Source of the DNA: Castellaniella hirudinis_A | GTDB lineage: Bacteria > Pseudomonadota > Gammaproteobacteria > Burkholderiales > Burkholderiaceae_B | Reading direction: 5' to 3' | DNA: 64,000 nt | Assembly (NCBI RefSeq): GCF_047468865.1 | Contig: NZ_JBLGTV010000013.1 | Coordinates: forward strand, 1 to 64,000 | Shown here: positions 28,744-36,758 of the stretch, in pieces | Layout of the letters: each line of letters opens with the position of its first letter | Numbering within the stretch: the stretch's first letter is position 1 | Translations under genes and position numbers: made by a program | The notes under the pieces: model-generated | Databases searched by the model: none | What the model was told of the DNA's origin: nothing | Seen by the model: the letters and a program-made list of their open reading frames with translations, nothing else

Positions 28744-30234
28744 TTGGATTCTTTTCTACTTTCTGAATGGTTGCTACAGCGTTTCGACCCGTCGGACGGC
28801 GGCCCCGCATATCGGCGTTTATATCAGCTGATCTGTAGGGCCATTCTGGACAACCATCTCGTCGCCGGGGCACGCCTGCCGTCGTCCCGCGACCTGGCCG
28901 CCGAACTGGGCATTGCGCGCAACACGGTGCTCCAAGTCTACGACCAGTTGTCGGAGGAAGGCTACGTCCGCGCCGGGGTGGGGCGCGGCACCTACGTCCA
29001 GGACATCAGCCAGGACTTGGTCGAAACCCTGCCCGCCTCCCGCCCGGATACCGAACGCCCCGCGGTGCGCGCCGCCGACGTCCAGACGCTCTCCACGCGC
29101 GGGCAGGCGCTGATTTCCCACCTGGGGTTCTCCAACCGGCAGGCGGGCGCCTTCATGCCCGGCATCCCCGACGTGCGGGAATTCCCCCTGAAAACCTGGG
29201 CCAGGATTCAAAACCGCCTCTGGCGCACCGAACCCTGGGGCCTGATGCGCTACGCCCCCGCCGGTGGATACGGCCCGGCGCGCCAGGCGATTTCAGACTA
29301 CCTGGGCAGCGTGCGCGCCGTGCGCAGCACGGCGCAGCAAGTCATCATGACCACGGGCATCCACCAGGGCGTCGACGTGGCCGCCCGGCTGCTGTGCGAT
29401 CCCGGCGACACCGTCTGGGTCGAAGAACCCGCGTACTGGGGCGTGCGCAATCTGCTGTCCGTCAGCGGGCTGCGCCTGGTACCCATCCCGGTGGACGATG
29501 AAGGCCTCTGGCCCGAAGGCGCCGCGCTGGATCAGCCACCCCGCCTGATCGTCGTCGCGCCGTCGCACCAGTACCCGCTGGGCATGGTCATGAGCCTCGC
29601 CCGGCGGCGCATGCTGCTGGACTATGCCCGCCAGGTCTCGTGCTGGATCATCGAGGACGACTACGACAGCGAATTCCGCTACGGCACCCGCCCGCTGGCG
29701 TCCCTGCAGGGCATGGACGAATCGGGCCGGGTGCTGTACGCGGGCAGTTTCAGCAAGACCCTGTGCCCCGGCCTGCGGGTGGGCTTTCTGGTGGTCCCGG
29801 AAAGCCTGGCCGACGTCTTCGCCAACGCGGTGGCGGACCTGTACCGGGAAGGCAACATGATGAACCAGGCCGTGCTGGCCGAATTCATCCGCGACGGCCA
29901 CCTGGCCCAGCACATCCGCCGCGTGCGGCGCCGCTACGCGGAGCGCCGCCTGTGCCTGATCGAAGCCATCGACCGCCATTTCGGGCAGGCGCTGGAGATC
30001 ATCGGCGACGACGCGGGCCTGCACCTGATCCTGGCGCTGCCCGATGGGGTGGATGACACGCTGGTGGTGCGCGACGCCCTGCAGCAAGGCGTCGTGACCC
30101 GCGCCCTAAGCACCTATTACCTGGAGCGGGCCCATGCCCGCCCCGGCCTGTTGCTGGGTTATGCCGGGGTGACCCCGACGGAAATCCGGCCCGCCTCCGA
30201 CATCCTGGCCGGTGTCGTGGGCGCCTACCTTTGA
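28744..30234 (+). CDS. MocR/GabR family regulator (GntR helix-turn-helix fused to aminotransferase-like domain)
   Basis: 496 residues. The N-terminal winged helix is GntR type: RLYQLICRAILDNHLVAGARLPSSRDLAAELGIARNTVLQVYDQLSEEGYV (about 24-74). The rest is a fold type I PLP domain with IIEDDYDSEFRY and the PLP-lysine segment AGSFSKTLCPGLRVGFLV. The start is a TTG at 28744 with GGGG eight bases upstream. It is divergent from the PotABCD-like operon and 25 bp ahead of a class III aminotransferase, the common arrangement for MocR proteins that sense PLP adducts of the substrate whose catabolism they control. Confidence 0.92.
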   Translation: MDSFLLSEWLLQRFDPSDGGPAYRRLYQLICRAILDNHLVAGARLPSSRDLAAELGIARNTVLQVYDQLSEEGYVRAGVGRGTYVQDISQDLVETLPASRPDTERPAVRAADVQTLSTRGQALISHLGFSNRQAGAFMPGIPDVREFPLKTWARIQNRLWRTEPWGLMRYAPAGGYGPARQAISDYLGSVRAVRSTAQQVIMTTGIHQGVDVAARLLCDPGDTVWVEEPAYWGVRNLLSVSGLRLVPIPVDDEGLWPEGAALDQPPRLIVVAPSHQYPLGMVMSLARRRMLLDYARQVSCWIIEDDYDSEFRYGTRPLASLQGMDESGRVLYAGSFSKTLCPGLRVGFLVVPESLADVFANAVADLYREGNMMNQAVLAEFIRDGHLAQHIRRVRRRYAERRLCLIEAIDRHFGQALEIIGDDAGLHLILALPDGVDDTLVVRDALQQGVVTRALSTYYLERAHARPGLLLGYAGVTPTEIRPASDILAGVVGAYL

Positions 30235-30259
30235 CTTTCCCTCTACTCAAGGATCCGCC

Positions 30260-31621
30260 ATGTATACACCCGACAGCCTGGCCCATAGCGACGTGGCCTA
30301 CCAGTTCCATTCCTACACCAACGCCCAGCGCCTGCGCGAAGAAGGCCCGTGCATCATGGCGCGCGGCGACGGCATCTACGTCTATGACACCGACGGGCGC
30401 CAATACATCGAGGCCATGGCGGGCCTCTGGAGCGTGGCCCTGGGCTTCAGCGAGCCGCGCTTGGCCCAGGTCGCCTACGAGCAGATGCAAAACCTGCCCT
30501 TCTACCATACGTTCAGCCAGAAATCCAACATCCCGTCCATCGAGCTGGCGGAAAAACTCATCGGCCTGACCCAGGGCCGCATGGCGCAGGCCTTTTTCAC
30601 GAATTCCGGCTCCGAGGCCAACGACACCATCGTGAAAATGGTCTGGTACTACAACAACGCGCTGGGCCGCACCCAGAAGAAAAAAATCATCGCCCGCCAG
30701 CGCGGCTACCACGGGGTGACCGTGGCGTCGGCCAGCCTGACGGGCCTGCCCGGCAATCACCGCAGCTTCGACCTGCCCCTGCCGCGCATGCTGCACGTCA
30801 GTTGTCCGCATTGGTATCGCGAGGGTCTCCCCGGCGAGACCGAAGCCGCCTTCGGCGACCGCCTGGCGGCGGAACTCGAAGCCCTGATCCTGCGGGAAGG
30901 CCCGGACACCGTCGCCGCCTTCATCGGCGAGCCCGTCATGGGGGCGGGCGGCGTGGTGGTGCCGCCGGAACACTACTGGCCCAAGATGCAGGCCGTGTGC
31001 CGCAAATACGACGTGCTGGTGATCGCCGACGAAGTCATCACCGGATTCGGCCGCACGGGGCATCTGTTCGCCTCGGAATTGTTTGGCATCGAACCCGATT
31101 TCATGACGCTCTCCAAGCAGCTGACCTCGTCGTATCAACCGCTGGCCGCCGTGCTCATGAACGAGCGCGTGGCCTCGGTTCTGGTGCGCCACAGCGGCGA
31201 GCTGGGCAGTTTCGGCCACGGCTACACCGCCAGCGGCCACCCCGTGGCGGCGGCGGTGGCCCTGGAAAACATCCGCATCATCGAAGAACGCCAGTTGGTT
31301 GCCCACGCCGCCGAGGTGGGCGCGGTGCTGCAGCAGCGGCTACGCGCCCTGGCCGATCACCCCCTGGTGGGCGAAGTCCGCGGGGTTGGCCTGATCGCCG
31401 CCGTCGAGCTGGTGGCGGACAAGGCCACCCGCCAGACCTTCGACCCCGTCGGCAAAGCGGGGGCCCTGGCCGCGCGCCAGGCCCAGAGCCACGGTCTGAT
31501 CCTGCGCGGCATCCAGGACACGCTGGCCTTCTGCCCACCCCTGATCATCACGGCGCAACAGGTTCACGCCCTGGCCGACCGCTTCGAGCAGGCGCTGGAA
31601 GATGTCACGCGCGCGCTGTAG
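30260..31621 (+). CDS. Class III omega-amino acid/diamine aminotransferase
   Basis: 453 residues. PLP-binding text: FFTNSGSEANDTIVKM (phosphate site), GYHGVTVASASLTG, VIADEVITGFGRTG (Asp to pyridine N) and the Schiff-base Lys in TLSKQLTSSYQPL. This is the subgroup of pyruvate-dependent omega-transaminases acting on putrescine, cadaverine, beta-alanine, GABA or 5-aminovalerate. The ATG at 30260 follows AAGGA. It is probably co-transcribed with the MocR gene. The nearby glutarate genes make 5-aminovalerate or cadaverine attractive substrates, but this is inference. Confidence 0.9.
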   Translation: MYTPDSLAHSDVAYQFHSYTNAQRLREEGPCIMARGDGIYVYDTDGRQYIEAMAGLWSVALGFSEPRLAQVAYEQMQNLPFYHTFSQKSNIPSIELAEKLIGLTQGRMAQAFFTNSGSEANDTIVKMVWYYNNALGRTQKKKIIARQRGYHGVTVASASLTGLPGNHRSFDLPLPRMLHVSCPHWYREGLPGETEAAFGDRLAAELEALILREGPDTVAAFIGEPVMGAGGVVVPPEHYWPKMQAVCRKYDVLVIADEVITGFGRTGHLFASELFGIEPDFMTLSKQLTSSYQPLAAVLMNERVASVLVRHSGELGSFGHGYTASGHPVAAAVALENIRIIEERQLVAHAAEVGAVLQQRLRALADHPLVGEVRGVGLIAAVELVADKATRQTFDPVGKAGALAARQAQSHGLILRGIQDTLAFCPPLIITAQQVHALADRFEQALEDVTRAL

Positions 31622-32507
31622 CGGCGGCTTCGGGGCCGGCCTGCCGGGTCAGCCAATCCCTGAAGGCCACCAGCGCGGGCTGGCCCAGCTTGCGTTCGGG
31701 CACGATCAGGTGGAAAGCCCGCTGGCCGGGGCCGCTGTGCGGGTTCAGGACGGTCAGGCGGTTTTCGGCCAATTCCTGCTGGATCAAAAACGGCGGGATC
31801 AGGGCCACGCCCAGGCCGTCGCTGGCGGCCTGGGCCAGCATGGAAAAAAGCTCCAGCCGCATGCCGGCCATATCCCCGGGCTTGGGCTGTCCAGCCGAGA
31901 CAAACCAGTCGCGCCAGGCCGTGGGGCGCGTGCTTTGCTGCAGCAAGGGCAAGGCGGCGATCCCGGCGGCATCCAGCGGGCCGCGCGCCAGGGCCGGGCT
32001 GCACACCGGCAGCGGGTTTTCGTGCATCAGGAAAAAAGCCTCCGTGCCCGGCCAGCGCGGGTCGCCCGAATAAATGGCGGCATCGAATTCGGTGTCTTCA
32101 AACAGAAAGGGCCGGGTGCGGGTGGCCATATTGATCTGCAGGCCAGGCCGGGCGCTGCGCAGCTGCGCCAGCCGGGGCAGCAGCCAGCGGGTGGCGAAGG
32201 TGGGCACCACGGCCAGTTCCAGCACCCCGCCCGATTGATGCGCCATGACGGCCTGGGTATCGCGTTCCAGCGTGTCCAGCTGACGGCGCACCAGCCGGGC
32301 GTAGCGTTCACCCGCGTCGGTCAGGCGCACGCCCCGGCGCACGCGCTGGAACAGCAAGACCCCCACCAGGGCTTCCAGGCCGGCCACCTGTCGGCAGATG
32401 GCGCCCTGGGTCAGGGACAGCTCTTGGGCGGCGCGGGTAAAGCTTTCGTGGCGGGCGGCGGCCTCGAAGGCCAGCAGGGCCTGGGTGCTGGGCAGGCGTT
32501 TACGCAT
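31605..32507 (-). CDS. LysR family regulator, GcvA/GcdR-like
   Basis: 300 residues. The N-terminal helix-turn-helix is LLAFEAAARHESFTRAAQELSLTQGAICRQVAGLEALVGVLLFQR (about 11-55), typical of the GcvA branch. The effector domain contains AVVPTFATRWLLPRLAQL and GLGVALIPPFLI. It is divergent from glutaryl-CoA dehydrogenase with an inverted repeat between, as for GcdR, the glutarate-responsive regulator of gcdHG in pseudomonads. Its 3' end overlaps the aminotransferase 3' end by 17 bp (convergent). Confidence 0.9.
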   Translation of the reverse strand: MRKRLPSTQALLAFEAAARHESFTRAAQELSLTQGAICRQVAGLEALVGVLLFQRVRRGVRLTDAGERYARLVRRQLDTLERDTQAVMAHQSGGVLELAVVPTFATRWLLPRLAQLRSARPGLQINMATRTRPFLFEDTEFDAAIYSGDPRWPGTEAFFLMHENPLPVCSPALARGPLDAAGIAALPLLQQSTRPTAWRDWFVSAGQPKPGDMAGMRLELFSMLAQAASDGLGVALIPPFLIQQELAENRLTVLNPHSGPGQRAFHLIVPERKLGQPALVAFRDWLTRQAGPEAAATARA

Positions 32508-32587
32508 TTTTACGCCTTTAAGGTGTGCAATAAATTCATAGATAGCCCAGATTATATCGGTTGTGCCCTAACAATTATCGCTATAGC

Positions 32588-32606
32588 ATGAGTAATCATC
32601 ACTCAT
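32588..32606. promoter_or_regulatory. Candidate LysR-type operator upstream of gcdH
   Basis: atgagtaatcatcactcat is an inverted repeat (ATGAGT, seven bases, ACTCAT) that also fits the T-N11-A LysR box. It is the only clear dyad in the 131 bp between the LysR gene and gcdH, about 33 bp before the gcdH start, so it may overlap the promoter. Confidence 0.55.
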
Positions 32607-32638
32607 AAAACTTTCAACCGAAATCACAGGAGAACCCT

Positions 32639-33826
32639 ATGTCTGCCTCGCGTCCCTCGTTTCAGTGGCTCGACCCCCTGCTGCTGGATCAGCAACTGAC
32701 GGATACCGAACGCATGGTGCGCGACGCGGCCCGCGCCTACGCGCAAGACCGTCTGCTGCCCCGGGTGCAGCAGGCCTTTCGCCACGAACAGACCGACCCC
32801 GCCATTTTCCGCGAAATGGGCGAACTGGGCCTGCTGGGCGCCACCATCCCCGAAGCCTACGGCGGCGCGGGCCTCAACTACGTCTGCTACGGCCTGATCG
32901 CGCGCGAAGTCGAGCGCGTCGATTCCGGCTACCGCTCGATGATGAGCGTGCAAAGCTCGCTGGTCATGGTGCCCATCAATGCCTTCGGCACCGAGGCCCA
33001 AAAAGAAAAATACCTGCCCAAACTCGCCAGCGGCGAATGGGTGGGCTGCTTCGGCCTGACCGAGCCCGATCACGGCTCGGATCCCGGCGCCATGGCCACC
33101 CGGGCGCGCAAAGTGCCCGGCGGCTACCAGCTGACCGGGGCCAAGACCTGGATCACCAACAGCCCGATCGCCGATGTCTTCGTGGTGTGGGCCAAGGACG
33201 AGGCCGGCGATATCCGGGGTTTCATCCTGGAAAAAGGCTGGAAAGGCCTGTCCGCCCCAGCGATCCACGGCAAGGTCGGGCTGCGGGCGTCCATTACCGG
33301 CGAAATCGTGCTGGACGAGGTCTTTGTCCCCGAAGACAACATCTTCCCCGACGTGCGCGGCCTGAAAGGCCCGTTCACCTGCCTGAATTCCGCCCGCTAC
33401 GGCATCGCCTGGGGGGCCTTGGGGGCGGCCGAGGCCTGCTACGAGACCGCGCGCCAATATGTGCTGGATCGCAAGCAGTTCGGCCGCCCCTTGGCCGCCA
33501 ACCAGCTGATCCAGAAAAAGCTGGCCGACATGCTGACGGAAATCACGCTGGGCCTGCAGTCGGTGCTGCGCGTGGGGCACCTGAAAGACCAGGGCGAGGC
33601 GCCGGTTGAAATCACGTCCATCATCAAGCGCAATTCCTGCGGCAAGGCGCTGGACATCGCCCGCACCGCCCGCGACATGCTGGGGGGCAACGGCATCTCG
33701 GACGAATTCTGCATCGCCCGCCATTTGGTCAACCTGGAAGTCGTCAACACCTACGAAGGCACGCACGATGTGCATGCCCTGATCCTGGGGCGGGCCATCA
33801 CCGGCATCGCCGCCTTCGCCAACTAA
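32639..33826 (+). CDS. gcdH: Glutaryl-CoA dehydrogenase
   Basis: 395 residues, the usual size. It oxidises and decarboxylates glutaryl-CoA to crotonyl-CoA, passing electrons to ETF. Visible: GLLGATIPEAYGGAGLNYVCYGLIAREVERVDSGYRS, typical of this acyl-CoA dehydrogenase subgroup; FAD-binding FGLTEPDHGSDPG and TWITNSPIADVFVVWAK; the catalytic Glu in NTYEGTHDVHALILGRAITG. AGGAG lies six bases ahead of the ATG. It is followed at 10 bp by a family III CoA-transferase, as in known glutarate operons. Confidence 0.96.
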   Translation: MSASRPSFQWLDPLLLDQQLTDTERMVRDAARAYAQDRLLPRVQQAFRHEQTDPAIFREMGELGLLGATIPEAYGGAGLNYVCYGLIAREVERVDSGYRSMMSVQSSLVMVPINAFGTEAQKEKYLPKLASGEWVGCFGLTEPDHGSDPGAMATRARKVPGGYQLTGAKTWITNSPIADVFVVWAKDEAGDIRGFILEKGWKGLSAPAIHGKVGLRASITGEIVLDEVFVPEDNIFPDVRGLKGPFTCLNSARYGIAWGALGAAEACYETARQYVLDRKQFGRPLAANQLIQKKLADMLTEITLGLQSVLRVGHLKDQGEAPVEITSIIKRNSCGKALDIARTARDMLGGNGISDEFCIARHLVNLEVVNTYEGTHDVHALILGRAITGIAAFAN

Positions 33827-33836
33827 GGAGGCCGCC

Positions 33837-35156
33837 ATGGCACAGCCGCCCGACACCGCCGCTTCCCCGCCCAACGCCCAGCCAAGGCCCGGGGACGCGC
33901 CCGCCGCCCCCCACGCCGCGCAGGATGGCGGCCCGCGGGCCGCGCTGGCCGGGATCCGGGTGCTGGATCTCTCCCGCGTGCTGGCCGGCCCCTGGGCCAC
34001 GCAGATCCTGGGCGACCTGGGCGCGGACGTCATCAAGATCGAACGCCCCGGCAGCGGCGACGACACCCGGGGCTGGGGCCCGCCTTGGATGCCGGACGAA
34101 CACGGCCAGGATTCCCGGGTGGCGGCCTATTACCTGTGCGCCAACCGCAACAAACGCTCGGTCACGGTGGATATGGCCAGCCCCGAAGGGCAGGCGCTGA
34201 TCCGCCGGCTGGCGCTGGAATCGGACGTGCTGGTCGAAAACTTCAAGGTCGGCGGCCTGGCCCGCTACGGCCTGGACTACGACAGCCTGCACGCGCTGAA
34301 TCCCCGGCTGGTGTATTGCTCGATCACCGGCTTCGGGCAAACCGGCCCCTACGCCGAGCGCGCCGGTTACGACTTCCTGGTTCAGGGCCTGGGCGGGCTG
34401 ATGAGCATCACCGGCCGGCCCGACGACGAGCCCGGCGGCGGCCCCATGAAAGTGGGGGTGGCCCTGACCGACATCCTGACCGGCCTGTACGCCGCCAACG
34501 CCATCCAGGCCGCCCTGGCGGCGCGCCGGCACACAGGCCAGGGCCAGCACGTGGACATGGCCCTGCTGGATGTGCAACTGGCCTGCCTGGCCAACCAGGC
34601 GATGAACTACCTGGCCACGGGGCACAGCCCGCAGCGCCTGGGCAATGCGCACCCCAGCATCGTCCCCTACCAGGATTTTCCCACTGCGGACGGCCACATG
34701 ATCCTGGCGATCGGCAACGACGGACAGTTCGCCCGCTTCTGCCAAGAGGCCGGCCAGCCCGACCTGGCCCAGGATGCCCGCTTTGCCAGCAACCGGGCGC
34801 GGGTGGAAAACCGCGCCGCCCTGATTCCCATCCTGCGCCACATCACCACGGCCCGCACCACGGCGCAATGGGTTCAGGCGCTGGAATCCCGCGCAGTGCC
34901 CTGCGGCCCCATCAACACGCTGGAACAGGTGTTCGCCGATCCCCAGGTACGCGCGCGCGGCCTGAAAATCGACCTGCCCCACCCCCAGGTGGGCCGGGCA
35001 CCCCTGGTGGCCAGCCCCATCCGTCTGTCGGACACGCCGGTGGACTACCGGCTGCCGCCGCCCGGCCTGGGCGACCACACGGACGAAGTCCTGTCGCAAG
35101 TGCTGGGCCTGGACGACCAGGCGCTGGCGGCATTGCGCGACAGCGGTACGATTTGA
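33837..35156 (+). CDS. CaiB/BaiF family III CoA-transferase, probable glutarate CoA-transferase
   Basis: 439 residues. Family III text: GIRVLDLSRVLAGPWATQILGDLGADVIKIERPGSGDDTR and the catalytic Asp in HVDMALLDVQLACLANQ. The first 35 residues are a low-complexity Pro/Ala/Gln leader before the conserved domain; the ATG at 33837 has AGGAGG ahead and is in frame. Co-transcription with gcdH points to activation of glutarate with succinyl-CoA (C7orf10/GcdG type). The substrate is inferred from context. Confidence 0.9.
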   Translation: MAQPPDTAASPPNAQPRPGDAPAAPHAAQDGGPRAALAGIRVLDLSRVLAGPWATQILGDLGADVIKIERPGSGDDTRGWGPPWMPDEHGQDSRVAAYYLCANRNKRSVTVDMASPEGQALIRRLALESDVLVENFKVGGLARYGLDYDSLHALNPRLVYCSITGFGQTGPYAERAGYDFLVQGLGGLMSITGRPDDEPGGGPMKVGVALTDILTGLYAANAIQAALAARRHTGQGQHVDMALLDVQLACLANQAMNYLATGHSPQRLGNAHPSIVPYQDFPTADGHMILAIGNDGQFARFCQEAGQPDLAQDARFASNRARVENRAALIPILRHITTARTTAQWVQALESRAVPCGPINTLEQVFADPQVRARGLKIDLPHPQVGRAPLVASPIRLSDTPVDYRLPPPGLGDHTDEVLSQVLGLDDQALAALRDSGTI

Positions 35157-35211
35157 ATGAACCCACGGGCCGGCGGCAGACACCGCCCCCCTAAAAACCT
35201 AGGAGACCCAA

Positions 35212-36666
35212 ATGCTGCAACTGAAGGAACCCGGCCTGCTGCGCCAGCAGTGCTATATCAACGGCCAGTGGCGCGATGCCGCCGATGGCGCCGCCGATCC
35301 GGTCATCAACCCCGCCACCGGGGAGATTCTGGGCAAGGTGCCGGTGATGGGCGCGGCGGAAACCCGCGAGGCCATCGAAGCCGCGCAGGCCGCCTGGCCC
35401 GCCTGGCGCGCCCTGAGCGCCAAGCAGCGCGGCGACATCCTGCTGAAATGGCACCACCTGATGCTGGCCCACGCCGAAGACCTGGCCCGCATCATGACCG
35501 CCGAGCAAGGCAAGCCCCTGGCCGAGGCGCGGGGCGAAGTCGCCTACGGGGCCGGTTATTTCGAGTGGTATGCCGAAGAAGGCAAACGGGCCTACGGCGA
35601 AGTCATCCCCGGCCCGGCGGGCGACCGCCGCGTGGTGGTGCTGCGCGAACCCATCGGCGTGTGCGCTGTCATCACGCCCTGGAACTTCCCCTCGTCCATG
35701 ATTACCCGCAAGGCGGCGGCCGCTTTGGCGGCGGGCTGCCCGATGGTGGTCAAGCCCGCGCCCGAAACCCCATTTTCCGCCCTGGCGCTGGCGGTGCTGG
35801 CCGAACAGGCCGGCGTGCCGCCCGGGGTGTTTTCCATCATCACGGGCGACGCCCCGGCCATCGGCGGCGAAATGACCGCCAACCCCATCGTGCGCAAACT
35901 CAGTTTCACGGGCTCCACCGAAGTCGGCCGCCTGTTGTACGCCCAAAGCGCCGCCACCATCAAGAAACTCTCGCTGGAACTGGGCGGCAACGCGCCCTTC
36001 ATCGTGTTCGACGACGCCGACCTGGACGCCGCCGTCGAAGGCGCGATGATCTGCAAATATCGCAATACCGGGCAAACCTGCGTGTGCGCCAACCGCCTGT
36101 ACATCCAGGACAGCGTCTACGACGAATTCGCCCGCCGCCTGGCGGCCAAGGTGGCCGAACTGAAAGTGGGCAACGGCATGGACGAAGGCGTCAACCAGGG
36201 GCCGCTGATCGACCAGGCCGCCCTGGAAAAAGTGCGCAGCCATGTGCGGGACGCCGTCAGCAAGGGCGGGCACGTGCTGGCCGGCGGCCAGCCGCACAGC
36301 CTGGGGGGCACCTACTTCCAGCCCACCATCCTGACCGGCGTGACCGCCGACATGAAAGTCGCCACCGAGGAAACCTTCGGCCCCGTGGCGCCCCTGTTCC
36401 GTTTCAAGGACGACGCCGAAGTTATCCGCCTGGCCAATGCCACCGAATACGGCCTGGCCGCGTACTTCTACAGCCGCGACATCGGCCGCATCTGGCGCGT
36501 GGCCGAAGCCCTGGAATACGGCATGGTGGGCATCAACGCCGGGGTGCTGTCCAACCCGGCCGCGCCCTTTGGCGGGGTCAAGCAATCCGGCCTGGGGCGC
36601 GAAGGTTCGCGCCACGGCCTGGACGATTACCTGGTGATCAAATACCTGTGCATGGGGGGAATTTAA
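35212..36666 (+). CDS. NAD(P)-dependent succinate/glutarate-semialdehyde dehydrogenase
   Basis: 484 residues, GabD/DavD family. Motifs: PWNFPSSMITRKAAAALAAGCPMVVKPA (cofactor site), FTGSTEVGRLL, the general base in LELGGNAPFIVFDDADLD, and the nucleophile in RNTGQTCVCANRLY. It ends LGREGSRHGLDDYLVIKYLCMGG, usual for GabD. Succinate semialdehyde and glutarate semialdehyde dehydrogenases cannot be separated by eye; third place in a gcdH operon favours glutarate semialdehyde (DavD role). AGGAG precedes the ATG by eight bases. Confidence 0.93.
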   Translation: MLQLKEPGLLRQQCYINGQWRDAADGAADPVINPATGEILGKVPVMGAAETREAIEAAQAAWPAWRALSAKQRGDILLKWHHLMLAHAEDLARIMTAEQGKPLAEARGEVAYGAGYFEWYAEEGKRAYGEVIPGPAGDRRVVVLREPIGVCAVITPWNFPSSMITRKAAAALAAGCPMVVKPAPETPFSALALAVLAEQAGVPPGVFSIITGDAPAIGGEMTANPIVRKLSFTGSTEVGRLLYAQSAATIKKLSLELGGNAPFIVFDDADLDAAVEGAMICKYRNTGQTCVCANRLYIQDSVYDEFARRLAAKVAELKVGNGMDEGVNQGPLIDQAALEKVRSHVRDAVSKGGHVLAGGQPHSLGGTYFQPTILTGVTADMKVATEETFGPVAPLFRFKDDAEVIRLANATEYGLAAYFYSRDIGRIWRVAEALEYGMVGINAGVLSNPAAPFGGVKQSGLGREGSRHGLDDYLVIKYLCMGGI

Positions 36667-36713
36667 GCCGCTGATATCCGGCGTGCCTTGGCGGCATCTC
36701 TGACGTCAGCGGC
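36667..36713. terminator. Inverted repeat between convergent aldehyde dehydrogenase genes, probable terminator
   Basis: gccgctga (36667-36674) pairs with tcagcggc (36706-36713), with a further ccgg...ccgg-like GC region inside. It begins at the stop of the semialdehyde dehydrogenase gene and lies before the convergent ALDH7 gene. No T run is visible, so the call rests on position and pairing. Confidence 0.5.
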
Positions 36714-36758
36714 CACGCGGACAGCGGACACCACCAGGGCTGGCGCCTCTCCCGCCCC

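Noticed and set aside
36667..36678. Shared gccgctgatat word at 36667 and near 63178 as a dispersed repeat or attachment site
   Set aside because: Only about 11 bases match, with no flanking similarity; it is compatible with chance.
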